From: Bacillus crepusculi
GTDB lineage: Bacteria > Bacillota > Bacilli > Bacillales > Bacillaceae
NCBI RefSeq assembly: GCF_014764715.1
Contig: NZ_JACXXE010000003.1
Coordinates: 248,001 to 312,000, forward strand
Length of the DNA: 64,000 bases
Direction: 5' to 3'
In this document: positions 33,106-41,373 of the stretch, one piece after another
Layout of the letters: each line of letters begins with the position of its first letter
Numbering within the stretch: the stretch's first letter is position 1
The notes under the pieces: model-generated
Databases searched by the model: none
The model's input: only the letters and a program-made list of their open reading frames with translations
Told to the model about the DNA's origin: nothing
Translations under genes and position numbers: made by a program

Positions 33106-35418
33106 TTGAAATGCGCACGACGACATGATCGAACGATCTCATTACATACATATTCGAGAGAACACTATCAATTCCTCCATGACGAGGGAAAAAAAGGGCA
33201 CTTATCTTGCCCATATTGCAGGCAACCTGTCTTTTTTAGATTAAATATACATGAAGCGCCTGCCTTTATTCATAAGCAAGCGTCTCAACAAGAGATTTGC
33301 GAAAAAGCAGAAGAACAGGAAGACATGAAAAAAACGTCAGAACAAGAGGAAAGCACCTCCTACAAGGAGCTTGGCGGCTTTCGTTTTCCAACTGGCAAAC
33401 AGGTCATTTCGCAAACAAAGGAATCGGATGACTGGCAGGAGCCAAGGTCAATTCAATTCAGCGAAGCCTTACATTTAGAAGAGAATGAACGAGTACATAC
33501 CATCGACCTCTTTCCTCAAATCACCTTTAGCGAGCCGCAGCTTCAAGCTGTCATACATAAAGATGGTCCAATGCTTGTGCTGGCTGGTGCTGGAAGCGGG
33601 AAAACAAGGGTCTTGACGGCTAGAGCGGCTTATCTGATTTCACACCATCAAATTCCTGCTCACCATATTTTACTCGTCACTTTCACCACAAAAGCCAGTA
33701 CTGAAATGAAAGAAAGACTGCGTAAACAATACGCGCTTCATCCCTCACAAGCGAATCAAGTCGTGACGGGCACCTTCCACAGTCTTTTTTATAAAATGCT
33801 GCTTCACGATGATCCGAATAAATGGAACGGACAGCATCTGATCAAGTTCGACTGGCAAAAAGAGCAGTACCTGCGGAAAGCCATCATAAATGAAGGCCTT
33901 GATGAAAAAGACTACCCTACCGATCAAGTATTACAAGCAATCGGCTATTGGAAAAATGCCTTTTTACCAGGCGAACTTCCTGATTTGAAAGATGAAAAGG
34001 AAAAGAAAATCTGGACGATCTATCAATCGTATGAACAGCAGAAACGAGACAACCAGCAATTTGACTTTGATGACATGGCGATTGCCTGCTTACACACGCT
34101 GACGCAGCAGCCTGAACTGCTCAAACGTTATCAAGAACGATTCAAGTATATTTTAGTGGATGAATTTCAGGATATTAATCCGGTGCAATATCAATTGATT
34201 CAGCTTTTGGCTGGAGATTCAGAGCAGCTATTTTGTGTAGGTGATGATGATCAAGCCATTTATGCCTTTAGGGGTAGCAATCCTGCTTTCATTCTAGAAT
34301 TCAAACGAGACTACCCTTCGGCTCAGGTCGTCCATTTACATGCCAATTACCGGTCTCACCATACGATTGTCGCAAGTGCAGATGCCATTATTAAGAAAAA
34401 TCAGCATCGTTATGCGAAGACGTTAAAAGCCGTTCGTACAGAAAAAATTCCTCCCACGCTCTTTTATCCATATGACGAGGAAGAGGAAGCGACCATGATT
34501 GTCGCAGATATTCAGGAGAAAATGAAAAACGGTGCAAAGCCGAATGATTTCTGCGTGCTGTTTCGAACCAATACAGGAGGCCGCGCGATTTATGAGCGGC
34601 TGCATCAATCGGCGATTCCGTATGAGACGGATGCTGGTGTGAAAGCCTTCTATAGTCGACGAATTGTTCGGGTTCTTCTCGCCTTTCTTTCCTTAAGTCA
34701 AAATGCAGATGATGTAGCTGCCATGAAACAGCTGCTGCCGGTCTTCTTTTTAAAGCAGCAGACGTTGAACACATTGAAGGCGCTGACCATTACGGAAGAT
34801 TGTTCTATGGTTGACGCCCTCGGAAAACTAACAGACATTCAGCCGTTTCAGCGTAAAAAGCTACAATCGATCCTTCCCTTGTTCCGAACGTTACGAACGT
34901 TAAAGCCGTCTGACGCAGTGACATTTATTGAACAGAAAATGGGACTTGGTGATTACTTAAAAAAACGGGTGAACGATACGAATGTGCTTGAAAAAGGGTC
35001 AGATGATGTACGTGATGTGAAAACAGCTGCCAAGCGCTTTGAAACAATTGAAGCCTTTCTCGCACATGCCGAACATATGAAGTCTGCTGAAAAGGAAAAA
35101 ATAGATGAACCAGGTGTTCAGCTTATGACGATCCACCGCGCAAAGGGACTTGAATTCCAAACAGTCTACATCACTTGTGTGGTCGACGGGGCCCTGCCTC
35201 ATGATTTCTCACTTGACGAACTAAGAAACGGTGATGAAGAAGCCCTTGAAGAAGAGCGGCGCTTATTATATGTTGCCATGACAAGAGCTGAACAGTCTCT
35301 TTATCTATCTGTTCCATCATTTAGACGCGGAAAAACCGCTCATCGTTCTCGCTTTTTATACCCCCTTCTCAAGAAAAACCGTGAATTATTCACACAAAAA
35401 CAACAGGCCCCCCTTTAA
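33106..35418 (+). CDS. yjcD: YjcD, UvrD/Rep-type DNA helicase
   Basis: 770 residues of superfamily 1A helicase. Walker A is LAGAGSGKTR near 160, motif II is LVDEFQDINPVQ, motif III is GDDDQAIYAFRGS, motif V is MTIHRAKGLEF and motif VI is RRLLYVAMTRAE. The first 75 residues carry a separate zinc-ribbon-like module (CPYCRQPVFFR, then FIHKQ), unlike PcrA. The start is the TTG at 33106 with GGAGG seven bases upstream; the frame opens at 33085 through the ribosome site. It unwinds DNA from 3' to 5' by family; its specific role is unknown. Confidence 0.92.
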   Translation: MKCARRHDRTISLHTYSREHYQFLHDEGKKGHLSCPYCRQPVFFRLNIHEAPAFIHKQASQQEICEKAEEQEDMKKTSEQEESTSYKELGGFRFPTGKQVISQTKESDDWQEPRSIQFSEALHLEENERVHTIDLFPQITFSEPQLQAVIHKDGPMLVLAGAGSGKTRVLTARAAYLISHHQIPAHHILLVTFTTKASTEMKERLRKQYALHPSQANQVVTGTFHSLFYKMLLHDDPNKWNGQHLIKFDWQKEQYLRKAIINEGLDEKDYPTDQVLQAIGYWKNAFLPGELPDLKDEKEKKIWTIYQSYEQQKRDNQQFDFDDMAIACLHTLTQQPELLKRYQERFKYILVDEFQDINPVQYQLIQLLAGDSEQLFCVGDDDQAIYAFRGSNPAFILEFKRDYPSAQVVHLHANYRSHHTIVASADAIIKKNQHRYAKTLKAVRTEKIPPTLFYPYDEEEEATMIVADIQEKMKNGAKPNDFCVLFRTNTGGRAIYERLHQSAIPYETDAGVKAFYSRRIVRVLLAFLSLSQNADDVAAMKQLLPVFFLKQQTLNTLKALTITEDCSMVDALGKLTDIQPFQRKKLQSILPLFRTLRTLKPSDAVTFIEQKMGLGDYLKKRVNDTNVLEKGSDDVRDVKTAAKRFETIEAFLAHAEHMKSAEKEKIDEPGVQLMTIHRAKGLEFQTVYITCVVDGALPHDFSLDELRNGDEEALEEERRLLYVAMTRAEQSLYLSVPSFRRGKTAHRSRFLYPLLKKNRELFTQKQQAPL

Positions 35419-35445
35419 GCGGAGAGCCTGTTGTTTATTTTTTGT
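35398..35445. terminator. Bidirectional terminator overlapping the yjcD end
   Basis: AACAACAGGC / GCCTGTTGTT stem; the yjcD stop lies in the loop. T-rich on the plus side. Confidence 0.75.
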
Positions 35446-35692
35446 TGTTCATCATTTTAGCGATTGTATTGAAGTCAAGCTTTTCTTTCCCACTTGTAAT
35501 CGATTGAACAATTTTGTCTTCCATTTCTTTCGGTACACGTTTGTTTGCAAGCTGCGCTACTTTTTTAATGACACCTCGAACGGTATTCTCATCTTTAAAG
35601 TTCGCGTTTTGCAAAGAACCTGCAAGCTTAAAGACATCATTCATATTTACACCTGTTTTATTTTCCACACTTTTAAAGAATTTATTATCCAT
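35435..35692 (-). CDS. spoVIF: Sporulation protein SpoVIF
   Basis: 85 residues, beginning MDNKFFKSVENKTGVNMNDV and ending KLDFNTIAKMMNNKK, close to B. subtilis SpoVIF (YjcC). That protein is made in the mother cell and needed for GerE-dependent coat gene expression and lysozyme resistance. GAGGAGG lies before the ATG at 35692; the longer frame to 35776 has no ribosome site. Its position beside yjcD and the cot cluster supports the call. Confidence 0.9.
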   Translation of the reverse strand: MDNKFFKSVENKTGVNMNDVFKLAGSLQNANFKDENTVRGVIKKVAQLANKRVPKEMEDKIVQSITSGKEKLDFNTIAKMMNNKK

Positions 35693-35828
35693 TCCTTTGC
35701 CTCCTCTTTGTGGAGTAATCACCTTACTATATGAAAATAGGCGAGATATGTGCCTATCCTGCTGCCTTGTTAACAAAGAGAAAGGAAAGCAAAAGGCTTC
35801 CCTATTGCTTCCCTCACCTTCTTACTGT

Positions 35829-35966
35829 TTAGTTAAAGAAAGAAGCACCAACGATGATTAGAAGGATGAAAAGCACGACGACAAGAACAAAAGTTGAACC
35901 ATAACCGCCGCCGTAGCCGCCGCCATAACCTCCGCAATAACCGCCACCGTAACCGTAACAACTCAT
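35829..35966 (-). CDS. YjcZ-family small spore protein (45 aa)
   Basis: A Gly/Tyr-rich head ([19 protein letters not shown]) is followed by one hydrophobic helix ([19 protein letters not shown]). This is the signature of the YjcZ/SscA family of tiny sporulation proteins. GAGGAGG lies eight bases before the ATG at 35966. It is presumably made in the mother cell and embedded in the coat or spore membrane. It belongs to a run of small spore genes between spoVIF and yjcA. Confidence 0.8.
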   Translation of the reverse strand: MSCYGYGGGYCGGYGGGYGGGYGSTFVLVVVLFILLIIVGASFFN

Positions 35967-36050
35967 ATTTAAGCACCTCCTCTTCTCCCTTACAAAATAT
36001 GAAAAATGCAAGAAATGGTTTGGACGATCACATAAAAAAGTGCGGAATTT

Positions 36051-36272
36051 TTATTTTTGCTGTTTAAATACGTAAGTTGCCTCTCCATGACGAATCATGA
36101 ATGCCTCTGTTTCTTTCGCAAACGCATCCATCTTGTCACCAAATACTTTTAAGTGCTGCTCAAGATCATTTGCTTTATCAGCTAGATCCATTTCAACCTT
36201 TTCGTGCGCTTGTTCTTTTCCATCATGTGGTTTAGTGAACAAAGAGCCAATTAATTGTTCAAATGCGTCCAT
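36051..36272 (-). CDS. Small helical protein (73 aa), probably spore-related
   Basis: Begins MDAFEQLIGSLFTKPHDGKE and continues as a charged amphipathic helix (DLADKANDLEQHLKVFGDKM). It has no signal peptide. GAAGGGG lies eight bases before the ATG at 36272; a GTG three codons earlier overlaps the ribosome site. Function unknown; location in the sporulation cluster is the only clue. Confidence 0.6.
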   Translation of the reverse strand: MDAFEQLIGSLFTKPHDGKEQAHEKVEMDLADKANDLEQHLKVFGDKMDAFAKETEAFMIRHGEATYVFKQQK

Positions 36273-36320
36273 TCTGGTCACCCCTTCTCTCTTTCATATG
36301 CAGAACTTAAAAAAGGGTAA

Positions 36321-36356
36321 CAAAAAAACCGGATAAATCCGGCTTTTGTTTTTTCC
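36321..36356. terminator. Bidirectional terminator
   Basis: AACCGGAT / ATCCGGCTT hairpin with A/T runs on both sides, directly after the 42-residue gene. Confidence 0.8.
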
Positions 36357-36485
36357 TTATTGATGTTTCTTTTTCTTTCCACAGCCGCAGCCATCCTTCT
36401 TGATTTTCTTCGTATAAACAGATTGTTGATTTGACTGCGCTGGATAACCTTGAAGCATATGTGACGGCGTTTCAGTTGGTTTCAT
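36357..36485 (-). CDS. Tiny Cys-Gly-Cys protein (42 aa), probably spore-related
   Basis: ATG at 36485 with GGAAAGGG upstream opens 42 codons ending in TAA at 36357. The protein begins MKPTETPSHMLQGYPAQ and ends with a basic tail containing Cys-Gly-Cys-Gly between lysines (KKDGCGCGKKKKHQ). A terminator follows immediately, which supports a real gene. Cys-rich Lys tails are common in crosslinked spore coat proteins, and it sits among spore genes; function is inferred only. Confidence 0.6.
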   Translation of the reverse strand: MKPTETPSHMLQGYPAQSNQQSVYTKKIKKDGCGCGKKKKHQ

Positions 36486-36556
36486 CGCAACCCTTCCTTT
36501 CCTATTCCATGTTAGTATATGCATTTCTTAAAAGCGTGTCTGATGAGAATGCCTGT

Positions 36557-36907
36557 TTATTTCACAAGCTTCGACACAATCGCTTCAATAATGCCTGCTG
36601 CTGCGGCAATCGCTAATAGTAAATTTAGCCACATGCTGATGACAGGAAAAAGTATGTATATCACAAGTAAAGCAGCAGTGCACCACATGCCAGTACACCA
36701 ATAGCAGCTTAACAGCTCACCTATCCAAGACCGCAGTCCTTTTCCTTTAATGATGATATATGTCTCGACTTCACCTTGTTCGTTTACCTCTTCCTGTTCT
36801 TCATGAAATAGACGGCGGAAAGGGGCAGTAATGGTGTCAAACACAATCAATCTCGTCAGTCTAAAGGATGCGAGGGCAAATATGGCAAAAGATAAAGCAC
36901 CGCTCAG
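36557..36907 (-). CDS. yjcA: YjcA, DUF1360 sporulation membrane protein
   Basis: DUF1360 protein recognised by GELLSCYWCTGMWCTAALLV with its three cysteines, and by the C-terminal helix. Starting at the TTG at 36850 would give 97 residues but remove the conserved first helix and its RLTRLIVFDTI ending. The frame continues upstream (SGALSFAIFALASFRLTR) to a CTG at 36907, nine bases after AAGGAGG, giving about 116 residues, near the B. subtilis length. So a CTG start is the likely reading. It is divergent from the cotVWX genes. Confidence 0.75.
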   Translation of the reverse strand: MSGALSFAIFALASFRLTRLIVFDTITAPFRRLFHEEQEEVNEQGEVETYIIIKGKGLRSWIGELLSCYWCTGMWCTAALLVIYILFPVISMWLNLLLAIAAAAGIIEAIVSKLVK

Positions 36908-37029
36908 GAACCTCCACCTCCTTCTTTCTTCTTTTTCTGTCCTTTCTTTATATATGCAAAAAGAAAGAGCGCCATGATGGATCGAGTGGAAATAAAATTG
37001 GGTTGTACTTTTTCACGCTTTCCGATTCC

Positions 37030-37055
37030 ACCTTGAGCCTCAGCTGCATTAAATA
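37030..37055 (+). promoter_or_regulatory. Candidate sigma-K promoter of cotVW
   Basis: AC at 37030, a 15-nt spacer, then CATTAAATA, one mismatch from the sigma-K -10 consensus CATANNNTA. It is about 29 bases before the cotV start, fitting mother-cell expression. Confidence 0.45.
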
Positions 37056-37083
37056 ATGTATAGATAAGAAAGGAGTGAAAGTA

Positions 37084-37470
37084 TTGTCTATTGAAGAAAG
37101 TGCTGATTTATTATACTCACAACTGTTAAACGAATTAATCAACAATTATGATGATTTCATCGAAATCAAGGATTCCGAAAATGTCACGATTCATAAAACA
37201 GATGTAACAGCCGCACTTTCCCTTCAAGCGACCGTAACGACAATCATTACTCTTTTAATTCAAATTCTTGTACCAGACGATGAATTGGCTACAAACATCA
37301 CAGAGCAGCTTTTAGCTGCACAACAAGTGACAGTCCAAAAGAAAACAGTGATTCAAATCATCAATTGCTATAACGTCACGATTACATTATCTGATGCATC
37401 CATTCTAAACTCCGTACAAATTCTCACTCAAACATTGAATGTACTCTTAGTTGAAGCCGGCATTCTTTGA
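37084..37470 (+). CDS. cotV: Spore coat/crust protein CotV
   Basis: 128 residues, the B. subtilis CotV length. It carries a CotX-type repeat: the strand-helix pattern IKDSENVTIHKTDVTAALSL is echoed later by IINCYNVTITLSDASILNSV. CotV belongs to the outermost spore crust with CotW, X, Y and Z. It starts at the TTG at 37084 with AAAGGAG eight bases upstream. It is first of cotV-cotW, with a candidate sigma-K promoter. Confidence 0.92.
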   Translation: MSIEESADLLYSQLLNELINNYDDFIEIKDSENVTIHKTDVTAALSLQATVTTIITLLIQILVPDDELATNITEQLLAAQQVTVQKKTVIQIINCYNVTITLSDASILNSVQILTQTLNVLLVEAGIL

Positions 37471-37513
37471 CCCTTTCTTTTTCTAACATTATGTATGAAA
37501 GAGGTGAAATAAT

Positions 37514-37858
37514 TTGTCTGAAGATCATAAAAAACAAGATTACAATATTGATACAAATGTAGATCCTTTAACCAGCTTGCTTGTCAGTGATGTTTTAAAT
37601 AAGTACAACATCACAGCAGAAAATAGACGACCTTTAAATGATGATCAAAAAAGAAATATTTTAAAGTTAGTTGAAGATCTTCAAAAGAAGGCGAATGATT
37701 TTGTTGAATCACAGAAAGAAAAAAAACGTCAAGAAGAAACTCAAGTTTTTCAACAACCAGAAGAAACTGATTCAAAAACTAGGCGTGGAAAAAGAACAAA
37801 CACATTGAGACATCGTATTCAACAGCGAAAGCAGTCTGAACAAAACAACAATGAATAA
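37514..37858 (+). CDS. cotW: Spore crust protein CotW
   Basis: 114 residues, hydrophilic. The opening block DPLTSLLVSDVLNKYNI is typical of CotW; a Lys/Glu/Gln-rich tail follows. It starts at a TTG with GAGGTG upstream, 43 bases after cotV. CotW partners CotV and CotX in the crust. Sequence conservation is limited to the first half; position between cotV and cotX makes the call firm. Confidence 0.9.
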   Translation: MSEDHKKQDYNIDTNVDPLTSLLVSDVLNKYNITAENRRPLNDDQKRNILKLVEDLQKKANDFVESQKEKKRQEETQVFQQPEETDSKTRRGKRTNTLRHRIQQRKQSEQNNNE

Positions 37859-37892
37859 AAATGGGTGCTCATATCAAGGTGTTTGCCTCAAT

Positions 37893-37918
37893 CCAAAATC
37901 AATATTTTGCATTTAATA
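37893..37918 (+). promoter_or_regulatory. Candidate sigma-K promoter of cotX
   Basis: CATTTAATA at 37910-37918 is one mismatch from CATANNNTA. The -35 AC is replaced by CC, so the assignment is weak. Confidence 0.3.
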
Positions 37919-37943
37919 AACTAAACGAGAGGAGGAAGAGAAT

Positions 37944-38426
37944 ATGGAATCAAAACCTTATTCATGGGTAGCACTTGATCGCAACTGTACACATCAAGAA
38001 CACTACCATCACTTCGATAGAAAGCCTGTATGTCATGACCATTGTGATGATGATGAAAATGTTTTACAAACAGCAGAGCAATTTTCACAAAGTAAGCAAA
38101 TTTCAGAAGAAGTCATCATTATTAGGGATTCTTGCGATATCAATGTTTCTTCAGTTGATGCTCAAATCGCAGCTTCTATTCAAGTAGCGATACAGCTGGC
38201 CTTAGTTGCAATTATTAACATTTCGATTGCAGACAATGACTTAGCTGACGAAATCGCACAAGATCTAGTACAGTTAACGACAACTAAACAAGCAAACCGC
38301 CAAAAACTTGTCATTGAAAATTCTCGAGATGTAAGTGTTACAACAGTCGATGCAGATGTAGCAGTTTCAGTTCAAGCGCTTGTACAAATTTTAGCTGCGC
38401 TAATCATTGCAATTGGTATCCTCTAA
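37944..38426 (+). CDS. cotX: Spore crust protein CotX
   Basis: 160 residues. A His/Cys-rich head (RNCTHQEHYHHFDRKPVCHD) is followed by two CotX-domain repeats: IIIRDSCDINVSSVDAQIAA and VIENSRDVSVTTVDADVAVS. CotX nucleates crust attachment to the outer coat. GGAGG lies upstream of the ATG. The repeat is shared with CotV, showing common origin. A terminator follows. Confidence 0.93.
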   Translation: MESKPYSWVALDRNCTHQEHYHHFDRKPVCHDHCDDDENVLQTAEQFSQSKQISEEVIIIRDSCDINVSSVDAQIAASIQVAIQLALVAIINISIADNDLADEIAQDLVQLTTTKQANRQKLVIENSRDVSVTTVDADVAVSVQALVQILAALIIAIGIL

Positions 38427-38431
38427 TGTAC

Positions 38432-38464
38432 AAAAGCAGAGTGAAAAGCTCTGCTTTTCCTTTT
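38432..38464 (+). terminator. Terminator of cotX
   Basis: AAAAGCAGAG-TGAAAAG-CTCTGCTTTT hairpin with a T-tail. Confidence 0.88.
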
Positions 38465-38572
38465 ATAAAAATACAACAAATATAAATAGTCATTTACCCA
38501 CACCAACTAGAGGGGGCATACATATGTTGTTAAGGACTAAAGTCAAATACCTTGTTAAAGGAGCTGAAATCC

Positions 38573-39064
38573 ATGAGCTGCGGAAAACACCATGGCCGAC
38601 ATGATGAAAACTGTGTATGCGATGCGGTTGATAAGATTTTAGCAGAGCAGGAAGCTGTAGAAGATAAATGTCCTACGAGCTGCTACAGTAATTTATTAAG
38701 CCCAACAGTTTCTGGTAAAGATACGATTCCGTTTTTACTTTTTGATAAAAAGGGCGGATTGTTCTCTACTTTTGGAAACATTGGAGGATTTGTTGATGAT
38801 TGCCAATGCTTCGAATCCATCTTCTTCCGGGTTGAAAAATTACACGACTGCTGTGCCACATTATCTGTATTAAAACCTGTTGATGTACACGGACATACGC
38901 TGAGCGTGTGTCACCCTTGTGATCCTGACTTCTTTGGTTTAGAAAAAACGGACTTTTGTATTGAGGTTGATTTGAACTGCTTCTGCGCGATTCAATGCTT
39001 AAACCCAGAACTAGTAGACAGAGTCCTGCCAACGAAAGATAAAAAACATCATCACCACGGCTAA
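38573..39064 (+). CDS. cotY: Spore crust protein CotY
   Basis: 163 residues with many cysteines. Core block: [47 protein letters not shown]. It ends with a His-rich tail. CotY forms disulfide-stabilised hexagonal crust lattices. The start is the ATG at 38573 with AAAGGAG upstream ([14 protein letters not shown]); the frame opens eight codons earlier. A paralogue, cotZ, follows after 210 bases. Confidence 0.93.
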   Translation: MSCGKHHGRHDENCVCDAVDKILAEQEAVEDKCPTSCYSNLLSPTVSGKDTIPFLLFDKKGGLFSTFGNIGGFVDDCQCFESIFFRVEKLHDCCATLSVLKPVDVHGHTLSVCHPCDPDFFGLEKTDFCIEVDLNCFCAIQCLNPELVDRVLPTKDKKHHHHG

Positions 39065-39274
39065 ACAAATCGTCCGTTGACCTAACTTGTCATGAGTCAA
39101 AGCATCCCCTTCCTTACGAATGACAACCAATCGTGCGGAGCAGTCAGCATAGGAGCTGCCTCTTCCGCATTGATTGAACCAAAAGGCTTCAACAGGCGCA
39201 ACACACCATATCGCTTGTAGATGATGACAGTGCTCAAATACTCAAACAAAATTCCTTGTATAGGAGGGTTGAAT

Positions 39275-39718
39275 ATGAGCCGCAAACATTCATGGAACTG
39301 TGTAGCAGAGGCCGTTGAAAACATTAACGACTTACAAAATGCTGTCGAAGAAGAATGCCCGACTAGCTGTTACAGCAATCTCCTTTCTCCATCACATTCA
39401 TTAGGTGACACTGTCCCGTTTGTTCTATTTACATCCAAATCAAAACCATTTGTCGCATTCGGAAACGTTGGAGAAGTAGATCCAGGACCTTGCTTCAGCA
39501 CTGCATTTTTCAGAGTCGAACACATCTCTGATCACTGCGCAACACTCAGCTTGCTTATTGCATTTGACAAAGACCGTCATATTTTAGATTTTACAGATAA
39601 AGATTCCGTATGTGATGTGTTCCGTTTAGAAAAATCGAAGTATTGCATCGAAGTGGATCTTGACTGCTTCTGCGCAATCGAGTGCTTAAATCCACGACTC
39701 ATCAACCGTAGCTGCTAA
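39275..39718 (+). CDS. cotZ: Spore crust protein CotZ
   Basis: 147 residues, clearly paralogous to CotY ([47 protein letters not shown]) but with fewer His residues. AGGAGG lies seven bases before the ATG at 39275. CotZ is a morphogenetic crust protein that anchors the layer. The 210-bp gap from cotY is longer than usual and could hold a separate promoter. Confidence 0.93.
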   Translation: MSRKHSWNCVAEAVENINDLQNAVEEECPTSCYSNLLSPSHSLGDTVPFVLFTSKSKPFVAFGNVGEVDPGPCFSTAFFRVEHISDHCATLSLLIAFDKDRHILDFTDKDSVCDVFRLEKSKYCIEVDLDCFCAIECLNPRLINRSC

Positions 39719-39719
39719 C

Positions 39720-39749
39720 AAAAAAAGTCCCTAAATGGGACTTTTTTTT
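39720..39749. terminator. Bidirectional terminator
   Basis: AAAAAAAGTCCC-TAAAT-GGGACTTTTTTTT between cotZ and cotO. Confidence 0.92.
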
Positions 39750-39757
39750 CATATCGT

Positions 39758-40333
39758 TTAAAAGCCAAGCGGATGAATGGACGTGATTTCATCAATCGCT
39801 AATTCAACTGGATTTCCACCGCCTGCTGTACGAATGATCGCTATATTTTCCTTCCTATCCACTATAATCCCTCTGTATGTTTTTCCATCGGCTTCAATCA
39901 GGCAAAGTGCTCTTGGCATATTATGAGGCAGACTCGTTAGAAAATCGACCTTCTCATCAATGCTCATTTGACTTAAAGGCTTTTTCACTCGTTTTCTTTT
40001 TGGTTCTTGTTTTGTTTCATGAAATACGCCTTCTGACTGCTTTTCTTCTTCTTTCAGGGGCTCTCGTTCTTGTATAAACTCTGCCTCTTGTGTAATCTTT
40101 TGTTCTTGCTGAGGTATAGGTGGCTCTGCTTCTTTCTTCTCATCTACTTCCTCGGATACAAGTTCCTGCGCGCTTTCTTCGATTGGGTCTTTATTGATTT
40201 TTTTGTTTTCAGGCGTTTTTTCTGCCTTCTTTCGCTTTCTCACAATATCTTGCATGGCCGGCTTTGATTCATTGTAGCTCGGCTGAACAATATACATAAG
40301 CGGCTTTTGATTTTCATCACCTTTATTTGACAT
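39758..40333 (-). CDS. cotO: Spore coat protein CotO
   Basis: 191 residues. The first 120 are Glu/Lys-rich and disordered. The C-terminal third is conserved: LSQMSIDEKVDFLTSLPHNM, CLIEADGKTYRGIIVDRKEN and ending SIHPLGF. CotO controls outer-coat assembly and encasement together with CotH. GGGAGGG lies before the ATG at 40333. It is convergent with cotZ, the B. subtilis order. The protein is shorter than B. subtilis CotO, mostly in the disordered region. Confidence 0.9.
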   Translation of the reverse strand: MSNKGDENQKPLMYIVQPSYNESKPAMQDIVRKRKKAEKTPENKKINKDPIEESAQELVSEEVDEKKEAEPPIPQQEQKITQEAEFIQEREPLKEEEKQSEGVFHETKQEPKRKRVKKPLSQMSIDEKVDFLTSLPHNMPRALCLIEADGKTYRGIIVDRKENIAIIRTAGGGNPVELAIDEITSIHPLGF

Positions 40334-40399
40334 ACTAATCCCTCCCGAATGATTCATTCCTTATATATATGAACGGAAGCTTCAAATCAGAAGAAAAAT

Positions 40400-40432
40400 A
40401 AAAAAACAGCATACCAGTGCTCGGTATGCTGT
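40400..40432 (-). terminator. Terminator of fabI
   Basis: Minus strand ACAGCATACC / GGTATGCTGT hairpin followed by TTTTTTT. Confidence 0.85.
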
Positions 40433-40448
40433 AAGTAAGTTTATGCGT

Positions 40449-41225
40449 TTAGCGGGCAATGATATGGAAGCCAGAATCAACATGCAGATTCTCACCTGTC
40501 ATACCGCGAGATAGATCACTGAATAAGAATAGTGCTGTATCACCAACTTCTTCAGGAGTCGTTGTACGGCGAAGCGGTGCACGCTCTTCAATATCCTTCA
40601 GGATCGTATTAAAGCCGCTGATGCCTTTTGCAGATAAAGTACGAATTGGGCCAGCAGAAATACTGTTCACACGGATACCTTCTGCTCCTAGATCAGCTGC
40701 TAAATATTTCACACTTGCTTCAAGTGATGCTTTCGCTACACCCATTACATTGTAGTTAGATACAACGCGCTCTCCGCCTAGGTATGTAAGCGTCACAATG
40801 CTTCCGCCCTCTGTCATCAATGGACGTGCAGCTTTTGCTACTGCTGTTAAAGAGTATGCACTAATGTTGTGCGCTAACAGGAAACCTTCACGGTTCGTGT
40901 TCAAATACTCACCAACAAGCTCTTCCTTGTTTGCAAATGCAATCGCATGCGCAACACCATGAATGACTTGTACTTTTTCTTTAATCGTAGCAAAGCATTT
41001 CTCAATTTCTTCATCACTTGTTACGTCACAAGGAAGAATAATTGAATCATCACGCTCAAGTGTGCTTGCAAGCTCTTTCACAGATTCTGCAAGACGATTT
41101 CCAACATAAGTAAAAATTAAACGAGCTCCTGCTTCATGTAGTGAGCGAGCAATTCCCCAAGCAATGCTTCGTTTATTGGCAACACCCATGACCACGATAT
41201 TACGGCCTTCTAAAGAAAAGTTCAT
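40449..41225 (-). CDS. fabI: Enoyl-ACP reductase (NADH)
   Basis: 258-residue short-chain dehydrogenase catalysing the last step of each fatty-acid elongation cycle. The nucleotide-binding start is RNIVVMGVANKRSIAWGIAR. The active-site pair sits in SYNVMGVAKASLE (Tyr and Lys), and the substrate-lid region is AGPIRTLSAKGISG. GGAGG lies before the ATG. A FapR-like operator just upstream fits regulation by malonyl-CoA. It is the FabI type, the triclosan target; no fabL is in view. Confidence 0.95.
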   Translation of the reverse strand: MNFSLEGRNIVVMGVANKRSIAWGIARSLHEAGARLIFTYVGNRLAESVKELASTLERDDSIILPCDVTSDEEIEKCFATIKEKVQVIHGVAHAIAFANKEELVGEYLNTNREGFLLAHNISAYSLTAVAKAARPLMTEGGSIVTLTYLGGERVVSNYNVMGVAKASLEASVKYLAADLGAEGIRVNSISAGPIRTLSAKGISGFNTILKDIEERAPLRRTTTPEEVGDTALFLFSDLSRGMTGENLHVDSGFHIIAR

Positions 41226-41261
41226 ATGTATTAAAGCCTCCTATTTTTTCAAGACATAGTA

Positions 41262-41278
41262 TTAGTACCTGATCATAA
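41262..41278. promoter_or_regulatory. FapR operator of fabI
   Basis: TTAGTACCTGATCATAA differs from the FapR consensus TTAGTACCTRRTACTAA at two positions, both in the right half. It is 37 bases upstream of the fabI start. Confidence 0.8.
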
Positions 41279-41335
41279 TATTATCACATATCTTGAGAGA
41301 ATGACAATTTCCGCTTGAATAAAGTTTCTTTTTCA

Positions 41336-41366
41336 TCAAAAAACCGTCCTCATAAGTGAAGACGGT
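41336..41366 (-). terminator. Terminator of the thi operon
   Basis: Minus strand GACCGTCTTC / GAGGACGGTTTTTT hairpin after thiD. Confidence 0.85.
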
Positions 41367-41373
41367 CCAATTT

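Noticed and set aside
39097-39324. 75-codon minus-strand frame between cotY and cotZ
   Set aside because: It overlaps the cotZ start, has no ribosome site and no conserved features; probably chance.
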